Shown: positions 18,970 through 28,515, numbered from the stretch's first letter. The stretch: 35,972 nucleotides of DNA from Gemmatimonas sp. (GCA_011390805.1 JAABRT010000031.1:1-35972); one strand, 5' to 3'. Made by a program: numbers and translations. Notes: generated by a model not told the origin, from the sequence alone.

Positions 18970-20171
18970 TGCGGATCTCCCTGCAGCAGTGGCTCCAGCT
19001 CCGGTGCACTGGCACCGTTTTCCGTGCACAGTGCAAACTTCGTTTCACCGCTGTGATACATGGCCACACCGGCATGTCGGCCCTGTTTGTCGATCACGAA
19101 AAACCTGACGTTGAAGTTGGGTTCACCGCGATCGTTGAGCAGGCGCGATTCTACGGTGTTCGCACGAATGCGCTTGAGCGCTTCCAGCCCCGCGTCCTTG
19201 GGATGCATGCCACGCCGCAGGCTCTCTACGATGAGAAACGACGAGAGATTGTACAGATTCGCTTCACCGCGTCCCGTGCTGCCGGCGGCACCAACATCAT
19301 TGTCTACATACAGGCCGGCTCCAAGAATAGGTGAATCACCGGCACGCCCGGGAATCTTCCACGCCAGGCCGCTGGTGGTCGTGACACCGGCAATGTCGCC
19401 TGAGGGTGTGATGCCGTTGCAGTTGATCGTGCCCCAGAAAGAGCCTTCGCGAATGAGACCGTCACGCACCATGCTGAGTCCGGCTTCAAGCCCTGCATCG
19501 TTGCCGGGATCGCGCTCGTGGCGTGGTTTGATTGTGCGCTCGCCACCGTCGGGGCTGAGCCAGTGGGCCGGATCAACGCGACGCTTCCACTCGCGCCACA
19601 GCTTGCGGCTTGACTCCGTGTTCAGATCGTCTTCAATGGTGAAACCCATGGCGCGTGCGAACTCCTGCGCCCCTTCACCAACGAGCAGATGATGATCGGT
19701 GTAGTCCATGACCGCGCGTGCCACGAGCGAAGGGGTACGAACCCCCTCAAGACAGGCCACCGCGCCGGCGCGCCGCTTGGGTCCATGCATGCAGCTGGCA
19801 TCAAGCTGAATCACACCGTCTGCGTTGGCGAGCGCGCCGTAACCGATACCGTTTTCCGTGGGATCGAGTTCGGGAATGTTCACGCCACCGATAAGCGCAT
19901 CGAGCACATCATCCCCCGCCGTGATGCGACGGAACGCATGCTCCACCGCGTTTTCTGTGCCGCCGTTCCTGAACTCGAATCCCGAGTAATCGGAAATCAC
20001 CAGCGGTGACACCGCGCGTCGGATCAGCAGCTCGGGCGCACGGATTGGCGCAAGCGAAGCTGAAGGAGCAGCGCTGCCGGCGGCGAGTGTGTTGAGCGGG
20101 CTGCCAAGTGCCAGGCCGGCTGCGGTAAAGCGAATGAAGTCGCGACGGGAGGTTGCCATGGAGTCTGACAT
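18966..20171 (-). CDS. TAT-exported N4-(beta-N-acetylglucosaminyl)-L-asparaginase (glycosylasparaginase)
   Basis: N-terminal nucleophile hydrolase that cleaves the GlcNAc-Asn bond, or a related beta-aspartyl substrate. The 401-residue precursor begins with a twin-arginine signal (SRRDFIRFTAAGLALG), so it folds in the cytoplasm and is exported. The autocleavage site aligns at WGTIN with T248 as the new N-terminus. The usual HDT or NDT is WGT here, so the residue before the nucleophile is unusual. The substrate-binding region WKIPGRAGDSPILGAGLYVD matches the family closely. The start was placed at ATG 20171; ATG 20159 is also possible, and the open frame reaches 20219. It is coupled to the downstream propeller lipoprotein by a GTGA overlap. 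Confidence 0.88.
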   Translation of the reverse strand: MSDSMATSRRDFIRFTAAGLALGSPLNTLAAGSAAPSASLAPIRAPELLIRRAVSPLVISDYSGFEFRNGGTENAVEHAFRRITAGDDVLDALIGGVNIPELDPTENGIGYGALANADGVIQLDASCMHGPKRRAGAVACLEGVRTPSLVARAVMDYTDHHLLVGEGAQEFARAMGFTIEDDLNTESSRKLWREWKRRVDPAHWLSPDGGERTIKPRHERDPGNDAGLEAGLSMVRDGLIREGSFWGTINCNGITPSGDIAGVTTTSGLAWKIPGRAGDSPILGAGLYVDNDVGAAGSTGRGEANLYNLSSFLIVESLRRGMHPKDAGLEALKRIRANTVESRLLNDRGEPNFNVRFFVIDKQGRHAGVAMYHSGETKFALCTENGASAPELEPLLQGDPQ

Positions 20172-20277
20172 CAGAGTCGGGGCAGGAGGGGCGGGCGGGA
20201 TGCATGCGCCGAAGCGCACTACTGGCGACTCCCTATTCTACGTGTCTGAACACGACTCCGTGCATAGATTAGGGCGC

Positions 20278-20988
20278 ATGCTCATTCTTCTGCATGGTGC
20301 AGTCGGCGATCAGACACAGCTGTACCCACTGCGCGAGCAGCTGTCGCGCCCTGATGTGCACAGCCTGAACTTCGCCGGACACGGCGCGCGCACGCTGGAC
20401 GCCAGCCCGTTTCGCCTTGAAAGCTTTGCCGACGATCTGCTCGCCTGGCTTGACAGCAACGCGAGCGAACCCGCTGACATCTTCGGTTACAGCATGGGTG
20501 GCTACGTGGCGCTCTACGTTGCGGCTCTGCATCCGGAGCGCGTGCGCTCGGTGTTCACGCTCGGCACCAGACTGCGATGGACACCGGAGGCGGCGGCGGA
20601 GATGTGCGCACAGCTCGATGCTGCGAAGATCGCCGAAAAAGTGCCAAGGTTTGCCGCACAGCTTGAGGGTGTACACCGCGCAACAGGCTGGCAACGTGTG
20701 CTTGCACTCACCTGTGACGCATTGCGTGCACTTGGTGAGAAACCGTTGCTCACCGATACGCTGTTCGCTCGCATCAGCTGCCCTGTGCGACTCGCGGTTG
20801 GCGACCGCGATCTTACGGTAGCTGTTGAGGAAGTTCGCGATGCATCGCGTTTATTGCCGAAGGGCGAGTTCGAAGTGCTGCCCAACACGCCACATCCCAT
20901 AGAGCGCGTGTCGCTGCAGCGTTTGGTGTTCACGCTGCAGCAGTTTCATGCGTCAGTCGATCGTTCGCTCAAGGGAAAGCAGGAGTAG
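20278..20988 (+). CDS. Alpha/beta hydrolase
   Basis: Cytoplasmic alpha/beta-hydrolase of 236 residues. The oxyanion strand is LILLHGAVGD, the nucleophile elbow GYSMGG contains S72, the acid is D176 or D178 (VGDRDLTV) and the histidine is H206 (NTPHPIE). The short form resembles MenH/BioH-like esterases, but the substrate is not predictable. The frame is open back to 20089 and overlaps the divergent asparaginase gene. The ATG at 20278 starts exactly at the first beta strand. A TAGATT hexamer ends 7 bases before this ATG, so the transcript may be leaderless or nearly so. Confidence 0.85.
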   Translation: MLILLHGAVGDQTQLYPLREQLSRPDVHSLNFAGHGARTLDASPFRLESFADDLLAWLDSNASEPADIFGYSMGGYVALYVAALHPERVRSVFTLGTRLRWTPEAAAEMCAQLDAAKIAEKVPRFAAQLEGVHRATGWQRVLALTCDALRALGEKPLLTDTLFARISCPVRLAVGDRDLTVAVEEVRDASRLLPKGEFEVLPNTPHPIERVSLQRLVFTLQQFHASVDRSLKGKQE

Positions 20989-21029
20989 CAAACGTACAAC
21001 GTTCACCCACAACGCCGACGCGCGGAACG

Positions 21030-22481
21030 TTACGGCGCGGGTGACGGCGGAGTGGGTGCCAGCTTGCCGGCCAGACTATCCGCGCGACGTGCCGAATCTG
21101 CAACGCGCTTGGCGGCCGCCGCTTCACGCTTGCGAATGAGCGTGCTCAAACGCGAACGTGGCAGAGTCCAATCGGGCTTGGTCCAACCACTCTTTTCAAT
21201 CGCCGACAATCCACCACCGGCCGGCCGGAACGCGTCTTCAAACTCGGCGTACTTGGACCCCGGATTCCAGAGCGCCCAGCTCTTGAGACCCGCGTCATAC
21301 GTGCCCTGAATCTGTTCGCGCAGCGCCGCCGCACCGTATTGCGCTCCGCGAATGCTCATGGCTTCAAGCCACGGCATCACTTCGCCAACTGTCGCATTGG
21401 CTGAATCGCGGATGTATTCCGTACGCTCCACCGCGTCGGCCATGGAAAAACGGATGATCTCATACGGACTCGAAATCGGTTTGGCCAACCCGTACAATCC
21501 CGGCGCGTAGTGCGACGGATACGTCATGGGCAGCACAACGTCGGCCACCGAGATGATTTTCTCCCAGTTCTGTCCGATGGCCACATCACCTTCAAGGTGT
21601 GTGACCAGGCCGAATACATCGGCGGTCACGGGCACATTCAGATCGGCCAGTTTCTCTTTTGAATAAACGATGAAGTCGCGGATGTTGTCTTCACGCGAAA
21701 CATCGTTGGCTCCGGGATAACGCATGACGGCACGCGCCGAGTTGGTCACGTCGGGGAATCGCACGTAGTCCCACTGCAGCTCCGAGAAGCCCATTTCAAG
21801 CGCTTCACGTGCAATGGCAATGTTGTAATCCCACACCCGCTTGTCGTACGGGTTTACCCACGGTCCACCCTTGTTGTCTTTCCAGACGCTGCCGTTCTGA
21901 TGACGGATTGCCAGCTCCGGTTTCTTTTCGGCGAGCATGCGGTCCTTGAACACAACGATGCGCGCGATGGGATAAATGCCGTGCGCGATCAGCGTATCAA
22001 CAAGCGCTGGCAACCAGGTGGTCGCCGGACGCCCATCGGCGCCAATCTCGAGCGCTAATGGAATCTTCGTCCCTTTGTACGACAGGTAGGTGTCGGACTC
22101 TTTGATATCGATGATGAATGCGTTGATCTCCGTCTCATCAGCAATGCGGATGAGGTTGTCCATGCGCGACCGCGATCCCGATGCCCAGGCGTTCACATAC
22201 AGTGCACGCACTGAATCGGGACGCGGCACACGGCGCGACAAACGCGCCGCCAACGTTGTATCGTCGGGTGCAAAGCCTGCCGCCGCTGTTGAGTCGGCCA
22301 CACGAACGGAGTCGGCAATGCGCAGCGAATCCGACACGCGGTCCTGAACGGCGCTGCTGTCGGCTGCTGCCGCCATGGCCTGCTCACTGTTGGCCACCGT
22401 GTCAGAGCGCGCGGAGTCACACGCGGCAAGCGACACCAATACCACAGATACCATTGCTGCACGAGCAGCAATCAGACGCAC
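21030..22481 (-). CDS. DUF4015 putative glycoside hydrolase lipoprotein
   Basis: Exported lipoprotein of about 483 residues. Starting at GTG 22481, the signal MRLIAARAAMVSVVLVSLAAC ends in a lipobox cysteine (residue 21); the frame is open to a TTG at 22544. After a low-complexity linker rich in ADS repeats comes a TIM-barrel-like DUF4015 domain: ALYVNAWASGSRSRMDNLI, then ETEINAFIIDIKE, WVNPYDKRVWDYN, FSELQWDYVRFPD and ADVVLPMTYPSHY. The family is related to alpha-amylase-type glycoside hydrolases, but the substrate is unknown. The C-terminus ends in a second ADS-rich, Pro-ending tail. It is convergent with the alpha/beta hydrolase gene. Confidence 0.85.
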   Translation of the reverse strand: MRLIAARAAMVSVVLVSLAACDSARSDTVANSEQAMAAAADSSAVQDRVSDSLRIADSVRVADSTAAAGFAPDDTTLAARLSRRVPRPDSVRALYVNAWASGSRSRMDNLIRIADETEINAFIIDIKESDTYLSYKGTKIPLALEIGADGRPATTWLPALVDTLIAHGIYPIARIVVFKDRMLAEKKPELAIRHQNGSVWKDNKGGPWVNPYDKRVWDYNIAIAREALEMGFSELQWDYVRFPDVTNSARAVMRYPGANDVSREDNIRDFIVYSKEKLADLNVPVTADVFGLVTHLEGDVAIGQNWEKIISVADVVLPMTYPSHYAPGLYGLAKPISSPYEIIRFSMADAVERTEYIRDSANATVGEVMPWLEAMSIRGAQYGAAALREQIQGTYDAGLKSWALWNPGSKYAEFEDAFRPAGGGLSAIEKSGWTKPDWTLPRSRLSTLIRKREAAAAKRVADSARRADSLAGKLAPTPPSPAP

Positions 22482-22730
22482 TGAAAAGACAACCACTGCT
22501 GCGACTCCACGTCGAATGCCGGCCTGAGGGACACGCACCGCCAAGACGCGGTGCGTAACGTGGAAAGCTAGTGGCGTTCACGATTGCTGTTCAGTGGAGC
22601 TCTTCTGCGCGCGTGACCTTTGGCACACTTGCCGGTTGCCGACGTCAGCAATGGGGTGGCCCGTGACCACTCTCAGTCACGGCGCGTCGAAGGAAACACC
22701 GCACGCTCGCGTCCGCTTACCGGGATACTC

Positions 22731-22862
22731 ATGGCCAGCCCTACACCACCACGTCCGCAAACGCCAAACGCCGAACCAATGCTCAACAGCGAGCGCATCG
22801 GTCCGGCGGGATTGGCGTTTCTGATCGGGCTGGTGATCGCCTGGTTTGTTCAGGTGGTCTGA
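22731..22862 (+). CDS. Possible 43-residue membrane peptide
   Basis: A short frame with an ATG at 22731, inside a frame open from 22620. The product has a Pro-rich polar N-terminus and one C-terminal membrane helix (GLAFLIGLVIAWFVQVV), which is a believable tail-anchored layout. It lies between the divergent DUF4015 gene and the convergent BNR-protein gene, and no other gene competes for the space. No clear ribosome site is visible and no family is recognised, so it remains tentative. Confidence 0.4.
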   Translation: MASPTPPRPQTPNAEPMLNSERIGPAGLAFLIGLVIAWFVQVV

Positions 22863-22878
22863 GCCCTGCGAACTCGCT

Positions 22879-25800
22879 TTACATGCGCGTCGGTGGCCCG
22901 ATGGCGCGGTCCAGCTCGGCCTTGGCCGCGTCCAGCTCCTTGCGCAGCACGTCGGCCCTCTCGAGCGCATCGCGACCCACCTTCTGGTCAACGCGCGTCG
23001 TCATGCCGGCCAGGTACGAGATGTGCGCCTGCAGCCCCGGCTTGCCGTACCGTACCGGCGCCGTGAGCAGCTTTTCATTGACCGCGACAACCTTGGCCAG
23101 CGTGTCGGCGGCCTGAGCGCCGGCAGCGCGCAGACGTGTCTCAGCGGCGCGTGAACGCTGCACGACGGCGTTTACTTCCGCCACCATTTCACGCATGCGC
23201 GTATTGTGCGCAAACTGCTCTTGCAGGTCGGCCGCGGTGATACCTTCAGCCGCAAGACGCGGGTCAATGAGCACGGTGAGTGGCACCGTCTGCGACTGGT
23301 CGCCAACTGATACGCGCACCTGATACTCGCCCGGCGGCGCACCAAAGCCGTTCTGGTGCTGCACGCCCCACGTGAAGCGGTTGAAGCCTTCACGGGCCGA
23401 AACGAGGTTCATCACGGGAGCCGGCGTACCGTCGGTGTTGCCGTCGCGACCGTACATCATGGCCTCATCAGGATCGTCTTCACTGGGACGACGACCACGC
23501 TGCGGTGACGCAGGACGCACTCCGCTCTTGTAGCTATTGACCAGCTGACCTGCTGCATCGCGGATTTCAATGCGCACGGTGTCGGTTGTTGCGGCACCGA
23601 GGTGGTAGTCCACCTGCGGGCCGAGGTAGAGGGCGCCGGTGTTGGTGCGATAGCCGGCGCGCGGTGTGTACACCTTGAGCGCTGCAGACGCACTGGTGTT
23701 GGCCACCTGCGGCAGCGCGGAGACGTTGTCAATAATCCAGTTGCCGCGTCCCTGCGTGGCGACAATGAGGTCCTTGTTGTGCAGCACAATGTCCTGAATC
23801 GGCACGTTGGGCAGATTCAACTGAAACGACTGCCAGCGCTTGCCGTTGTCGAACGAGATGTGCATGCCGAACTCAGTGCCGGCATACAACAGTCCCTCGC
23901 GCTCGCGGTCTTCGCGTACCACACGCGTGGGATGATCGCCGGGGATTCCGTTTTTCCCGTCGGTCAGTCTGGTCCACGTCTGTCCGTAATCGTCAGTGCG
24001 ATAGAGGTACGGTGCGTAGTCGCCGAGCAGGTAGCGATACACCGCGTAATACGCGGAGCCGGGGCGATGCGGCGAGGCATCAATCCACGCCACCCGGCCA
24101 CCCTCAGGCAGGTCCTTGGGTGTGATGTTGGTCCACGTCTTGCCGTCATCGCGGGTGATGTGGAACGGACCGTCGTTGGCGCCGGTCCAGATCACGCCCT
24201 TCTCATGCGGCGATTCGGTAATCGCGTACAGCGTGCTGTAAAACTCTTCGCCGGTGACGTCACGTGTAATCGGTTCACCACTGGCACCCTGACAGCAGTC
24301 GGGAAACTCAGTGAGGTCGGGCGACATTTTTTCCCACGTCACACCCTTGTCGCGTGTGCGATGCAGGTACTGCGTGCCGTAGTACAGCACATTGGGATCG
24401 TGTGGCGAGTACGCCATGGGGGCCACACGTTGAATACGATAGATCAGATCCTGTCCGGCGTTGCCATACAGCGACTGTCCACCAATCCAGTAGTTGCGTG
24501 ACTGACCGGTTTCCGTGTTGCGCACCGAGAACTGTCCCTTGCACGACCCGTAGATGATGTTCTTCTCTACCGGGTGCGGCATGATCGGACCGGTTTCACA
24601 ACCGGGGCCGGTGCGCAGGTTCTCAGTGTCAAACGGGTTGCCCACGCTGGACATGATCCAGGTGCTGTTGTCCTGCTGCGCCGAATACAGGTTGTAGGGA
24701 AAGTTGTTATCGGGCACAACACCGTAGAACTCTGCCGTTGGCTGATTGCGCTGCGTGGACCAGGTGCGACCACCGTCGTACGACACATTGGCGCCGCCGT
24801 CGTTGGCCTGTACCATGGCGTTGCCATCGTTCGGATTCACCCAGATATCGTGGTTGTCCCCGTGCGGTGTGCGGAAAGGCGTGACGGTCTTGCCGCCATC
24901 CTGCGAGCGATAAAGCGTTTCGGCGCCGGCGTACACGACCTCAGCGTTGGTGGGGTCGGTGCCGAGCGTGGTGTAATAAAACGGACGCGTGATGAGTCCG
25001 GGTGTGCTGTTCATGAGCTGCCAGTTTTCGCCGGCATCGTCGGAGCGATACAGACCGCCACCGGGCAACGCTTCCACGAGCAGGTACACGCGCTGCGGAT
25101 TGGCGGCGGTTACACCGATGTTGCCCTTTCCGGTGAGTTCACCCGGCAGTCCTTTACCCGTTTTTTTCCATGTGTTGCCGCCGTCGAGGCTCTTGTACAA
25201 GCCACCTTCCCGCGAGCCGCTGATAATCGTCCACGGCTTGCGCTCAATGCGTGCCATCCAGGCGTACACCACGTCGGGATTGCCCGGCATGATCTCCACG
25301 TCAGACGCGCCGGTGCTGTCGTTGAGATAGAGTGTCTTCTTCCACGCTTTGCCACCGTCGAGTGTCTTGAAGACACCGCGTTCGGTACCGCGCTTGAACA
25401 TGTCGCCGTTGGCCGCAACCCAGACAACATCGGCGTTGGACGGATGAATGCGCAGTGCACCGATCTGTCCCGCATTGTACAGGCCGGCAAACGACCACGT
25501 ATCACCGGCATCGTTGCTGCGGTACACGCCGCGTCCTGTTGACACGTTGCTGCGCGCGCCATCGGCGCCGGTGCCTACGTACACGATGTTGGGATTGACG
25601 TCGGCGACTTTGATATCGCCAACGGAGCCAAGCGGGATCTGCCCGTCGCTGATGGGCTGCCAGCTCTCGCCGGCATCACGCGTGCGAAACACGCCGCCGG
25701 ATGCGACGCCCATGTAAAAGGTGCGCATTTGCGACGGCACGCCGGTGACCGCGTTGACACGGCCACCAACTGAGTGGCCGACGTGGCGGTACTGCATGCC

Positions 25801-25920
25801 CTGCAGCAGCTCGGGGGACACCGCCGGTGCAGGCGTTGTGGCCGCCGGTTGGGCGAAAAGAAAGGCTGGCGCACACAGCGCAGCGACGAGGGATGCAAAA
25901 GCGGGCTTGCCCATGATCAT
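22879..25920 (-). CDS. Secreted BNR/Asp-box multi-propeller protein (VPS10/sortilin-like, 'glycosyl hydrolase')
   Basis: Large exported protein of 1013 residues with a signal peptide (FASLVAALCAPAFLFAQ). The first 700 residues contain about ten Asp-box motifs of the SxDxGxTW type (for example RSNDAGDTW, KSLDGGNTW, ITRDDGKTW, RTDDYGQTW) that build two beta-propellers as in sortilin and xyloglucanase-like proteins. The last 250 residues form a separate domain with a strand-rich part (GEYQVRVSVGDQ) and helices. Databases often call such proteins glycosyl hydrolases, but no catalytic residues were identified here. TTG 25923, ATG 25920 and ATG 25914 are candidate starts. It stands alone, 134 bases downstream of the HerA-like gene. 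Confidence 0.88.
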   Translation of the reverse strand: MIMGKPAFASLVAALCAPAFLFAQPAATTPAPAVSPELLQGMQYRHVGHSVGGRVNAVTGVPSQMRTFYMGVASGGVFRTRDAGESWQPISDGQIPLGSVGDIKVADVNPNIVYVGTGADGARSNVSTGRGVYRSNDAGDTWSFAGLYNAGQIGALRIHPSNADVVWVAANGDMFKRGTERGVFKTLDGGKAWKKTLYLNDSTGASDVEIMPGNPDVVYAWMARIERKPWTIISGSREGGLYKSLDGGNTWKKTGKGLPGELTGKGNIGVTAANPQRVYLLVEALPGGGLYRSDDAGENWQLMNSTPGLITRPFYYTTLGTDPTNAEVVYAGAETLYRSQDGGKTVTPFRTPHGDNHDIWVNPNDGNAMVQANDGGANVSYDGGRTWSTQRNQPTAEFYGVVPDNNFPYNLYSAQQDNSTWIMSSVGNPFDTENLRTGPGCETGPIMPHPVEKNIIYGSCKGQFSVRNTETGQSRNYWIGGQSLYGNAGQDLIYRIQRVAPMAYSPHDPNVLYYGTQYLHRTRDKGVTWEKMSPDLTEFPDCCQGASGEPITRDVTGEEFYSTLYAITESPHEKGVIWTGANDGPFHITRDDGKTWTNITPKDLPEGGRVAWIDASPHRPGSAYYAVYRYLLGDYAPYLYRTDDYGQTWTRLTDGKNGIPGDHPTRVVREDREREGLLYAGTEFGMHISFDNGKRWQSFQLNLPNVPIQDIVLHNKDLIVATQGRGNWIIDNVSALPQVANTSASAALKVYTPRAGYRTNTGALYLGPQVDYHLGAATTDTVRIEIRDAAGQLVNSYKSGVRPASPQRGRRPSEDDPDEAMMYGRDGNTDGTPAPVMNLVSAREGFNRFTWGVQHQNGFGAPPGEYQVRVSVGDQSQTVPLTVLIDPRLAAEGITAADLQEQFAHNTRMREMVAEVNAVVQRSRAAETRLRAAGAQAADTLAKVVAVNEKLLTAPVRYGKPGLQAHISYLAGMTTRVDQKVGRDALERADVLRKELDAAKAELDRAIGPPTRM

Positions 25921-26057
25921 CAAAACTCGCGGGTCGGTGGAAAAACAGCGGGAAACTCGAGCGGGCCTGCACCCTCGCGGGTGTGGGCACGCCTCTGTGA
26001 GAACTACGCACGGTTGGGAGGAGTGTTGTGCTGCACGGGGCGTTGCCGGATCGGACT

Positions 26058-28505
26058 TCAGGTGGGCAGGCGGTCGCGCAGCAGTCTGCCGTCCGGGCCG
26101 GCTATCCAGGGCACCCAGGCCAGCGCCACCACCTGCACGTGTACATCGGTGCTTTTGGGGCGCACCGTCACCGTTTCCAGGTCGTCAACCAGTGCGTCGT
26201 ACGCGTCTGCGTGCAGTGCCAGCTCCTCCTCAATGCGCGATTCGAGGTCGGCCAATGCCTGGACTGCTGCTTCGTGCGTTTCCGTTGCGCGTTCGACGCC
26301 GCCGGCTGTTTTCTGCGCACGACCGGCGCTGCGCGCTGCCGTGCCGATTTTGTTCACGGTGGTGGCACTGATCTTCTTGCGCCCGAAAAACGCGCCCAGC
26401 AGTGCACTGCCAACGGTGATCGCGGTGTTGAACTTGGCCTGTGAGGCTGTGCTCTCCTTATCCTCGATCACCTGCTCGGTGCGACGCACTTTTTCCCTTG
26501 CTGTTTCCAGTCGCGTCGCGTATTTGCTGCGCACCTGGGCAATGCGTGCATCACTTGCTTCACGAGCGGCCAGTTGCAATCGGGTACGGAATGCACCTTC
26601 GTCTTCGTCAACGTGCGATACGAGTTTCAGCTCTTTGCTCTGAAACAGTGTGATGCCATCGCTTGTGGTGATGAACTTTTTCAGTGTTCGCGCCCAGGTG
26701 GCGTAACTGCGCACGTTGGCGGCCACGGAAGGCACATCATCGTACGCGCGTCCGACATGTGGTTCGTGGTCGAGCCCGTTGACATCGAGCGCAACTGATT
26801 CCGCTGTATCCCAATCGAGTGCCAAGACGCCGTTTTCAATGGGTGCCAGCCACACCGCGCGGCGCTGTTCGCTCACTCCCAGCTTGGCCTGACTATACGA
26901 GACGTCGGCCGCACCCAGCACTGCGGGGCGCCAGGTTACGAGCGATTCATCGACAGTGGCGGGTAGCCACACCTGCGGGATGTCGGGTGGAATGACGGGG
27001 GCGTGGGCCGTGGCACTTGCTTCACCGACGGCATCGTTCACGATTGCGGCGGCCACGTTGATCTGTGCGTGCGCTCCAGCGCCGTTATCGGGCTGTTGAT
27101 TTCCCTGGTCGAGCCGTCTGATCTGCTCCCTCGTCATAGGACCTGCCAGATACGACATGGCCCAACGCGTCTCGAAAATCGCCGGCTCATTTTCATGCAC
27201 ACTGTGCATGAGAAACACACGCTTGCCCAAACTGGAGATTGTGCGCTCCATGGCGCCGCGGTCGAACGGTGCATCTCCCGAGGCACCGGCCAGGCCATCC
27301 ATCACGCGCGCCTGATCGCGCTCCGTCTGCAAACGTCCAATGAACCAGAGGCCGGTGTTGGACAAACCCTTGTAATCGAGATCCACGGGATTCTGCGTCG
27401 ACAACACCACACCAAGCCCAAACGCGCGCGCCTGTTTGAGCAGCGTGAGCAGCAGCTGCTTTGACGGCGGATTGGATACGGGTGGCATGTAGCCGAACAG
27501 CTCGTCAATGTAGAGCAGCGCGCGCAGCGATCCCGTACCCGGTTGCTGGCGCATCCACGCGATGAGATCGGCCAGCAGCATGGTCACAAAGAACATGCGT
27601 TCGGCGTCGTTCAGGTGTGCAATCGACAACACCGAGACACGCGGTTTGCCGGCCGGTGTGAACAGCAATCGTCCGGCGTCGAGCGCGTCACCCTGCATCC
27701 ACGCCTGAAATCCGGGCGACGCCAGCAGGTTGTTGAGACGCATGGCCAGCGCGGTGCGATCTTTGGCGGGGAAGACTGTGTCTACCGGCATCACACCGAT
27801 CTGCGAAAACGGCGGCGACTGAATCGCGCCGATCAGTGCGGCAAGATCGAGGTCCTGCCCGTTGCTCCAGAAATGTGAAAAGAGGTTGGACAACAAGACA
27901 TGTTCGCGGCTGCTGATCGGATCGGCGTCAATGCCCAGCAATGCCAGTAATCCGGTGGCGGTTGTGGCAATGCGTTCAGCGAATGTTTCGGTGTCATCAC
28001 GCACGGCTGCGGGCGGCGCCGCAAACCCCTTGAGCAATGAGATCGGTCGTCCCGCCGTGCTGCCCGGGGTGTACAGCGTGACCTCGGCCGCATCGCGCAG
28101 GCGCTGAATACGTACGCCGTCCTGGCCCCACTCGCTCAGTCCCTTCTCCCACCGCGCGGCCATGCCGGCGGCGAACTCGGCCACCGATTTTCCGGCTGCG
28201 GTGGCCTGCTGTGCATCCACCCACGGTGCAAAATCTTCACCGCGCAGGTTGGGAAAGGTGAGTGCGATGTTGCCCAGATCACCTTTGGGGTCGATGGCGA
28301 TCACCGGAATGTGATCAATCGCGGCTTCTTCGAGCAGACCGATGCCGAGTCCGGTCTTGCCGCTGCCGGTCATACCAATAATGACCGCGTGCGTGGTGAA
28401 GTCTTTGGAGTCGACCAGCACCATTGCATCGCGGCGTTCGCGAGCCGGCAGGTCGTATTCGCGTCCGATGTAGAACGCGCCGAGTTTTTCGTAATCGTGG
28501 TTCAT
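26058..28505 (-). CDS. HerA-like (DUF87/VirB4-FtsK group) ATPase with C-terminal coiled coil
   Basis: Cytoplasmic P-loop ATPase of 815 residues. Walker A is GMTGSGKT at 44-51, and IDPKGDLGNI follows. Walker B is LLYIDELFG with D334-E335, and the sensor region VLSTQNPVDLDYKGLSN lies near 378. This matches HerA/DUF87-type helicase-like ATPases. After about residue 480 there is a poorly defined domain. A long charged coiled coil (about 655-710) and a small Gly/Ala-rich segment (TVGSALLGAFFGRKK) follow, then a second coiled coil. No NurA nuclease gene is adjacent, so the classical HerA-NurA end-resection pair is not supported. The start is ATG 28505, preceded by AAGGAT; the frame is open to 28550. 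The DUF2071 gene ends 10 bases upstream. Confidence 0.88.
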   Translation of the reverse strand: MNHDYEKLGAFYIGREYDLPARERRDAMVLVDSKDFTTHAVIIGMTGSGKTGLGIGLLEEAAIDHIPVIAIDPKGDLGNIALTFPNLRGEDFAPWVDAQQATAAGKSVAEFAAGMAARWEKGLSEWGQDGVRIQRLRDAAEVTLYTPGSTAGRPISLLKGFAAPPAAVRDDTETFAERIATTATGLLALLGIDADPISSREHVLLSNLFSHFWSNGQDLDLAALIGAIQSPPFSQIGVMPVDTVFPAKDRTALAMRLNNLLASPGFQAWMQGDALDAGRLLFTPAGKPRVSVLSIAHLNDAERMFFVTMLLADLIAWMRQQPGTGSLRALLYIDELFGYMPPVSNPPSKQLLLTLLKQARAFGLGVVLSTQNPVDLDYKGLSNTGLWFIGRLQTERDQARVMDGLAGASGDAPFDRGAMERTISSLGKRVFLMHSVHENEPAIFETRWAMSYLAGPMTREQIRRLDQGNQQPDNGAGAHAQINVAAAIVNDAVGEASATAHAPVIPPDIPQVWLPATVDESLVTWRPAVLGAADVSYSQAKLGVSEQRRAVWLAPIENGVLALDWDTAESVALDVNGLDHEPHVGRAYDDVPSVAANVRSYATWARTLKKFITTSDGITLFQSKELKLVSHVDEDEGAFRTRLQLAAREASDARIAQVRSKYATRLETAREKVRRTEQVIEDKESTASQAKFNTAITVGSALLGAFFGRKKISATTVNKIGTAARSAGRAQKTAGGVERATETHEAAVQALADLESRIEEELALHADAYDALVDDLETVTVRPKSTDVHVQVVALAWVPWIAGPDGRLLRDRLPT

Positions 28506-28515
28506 GCCACCGAAC

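Noticed and set aside
20993-21034. Hairpin between the convergent alpha/beta hydrolase and DUF4015 genes.
   Set aside because: Arms ACGTTC/GAACGT with outer CGTA/TACG need a bulge and a 20-base loop, and no T run follows on either strand.
23602-25542. Two long plus-strand frames (299 and 322 residues) opposite the BNR protein gene.
   Set aside because: The repeated Asp-box DNA keeps the opposite frame open; the products show no family features.
26058-28505. HerA-NurA or a known anti-phage HerA system.
   Set aside because: No nuclease, SIR2 or DUF4297-type partner gene is adjacent, and the neighbours look like housekeeping genes.
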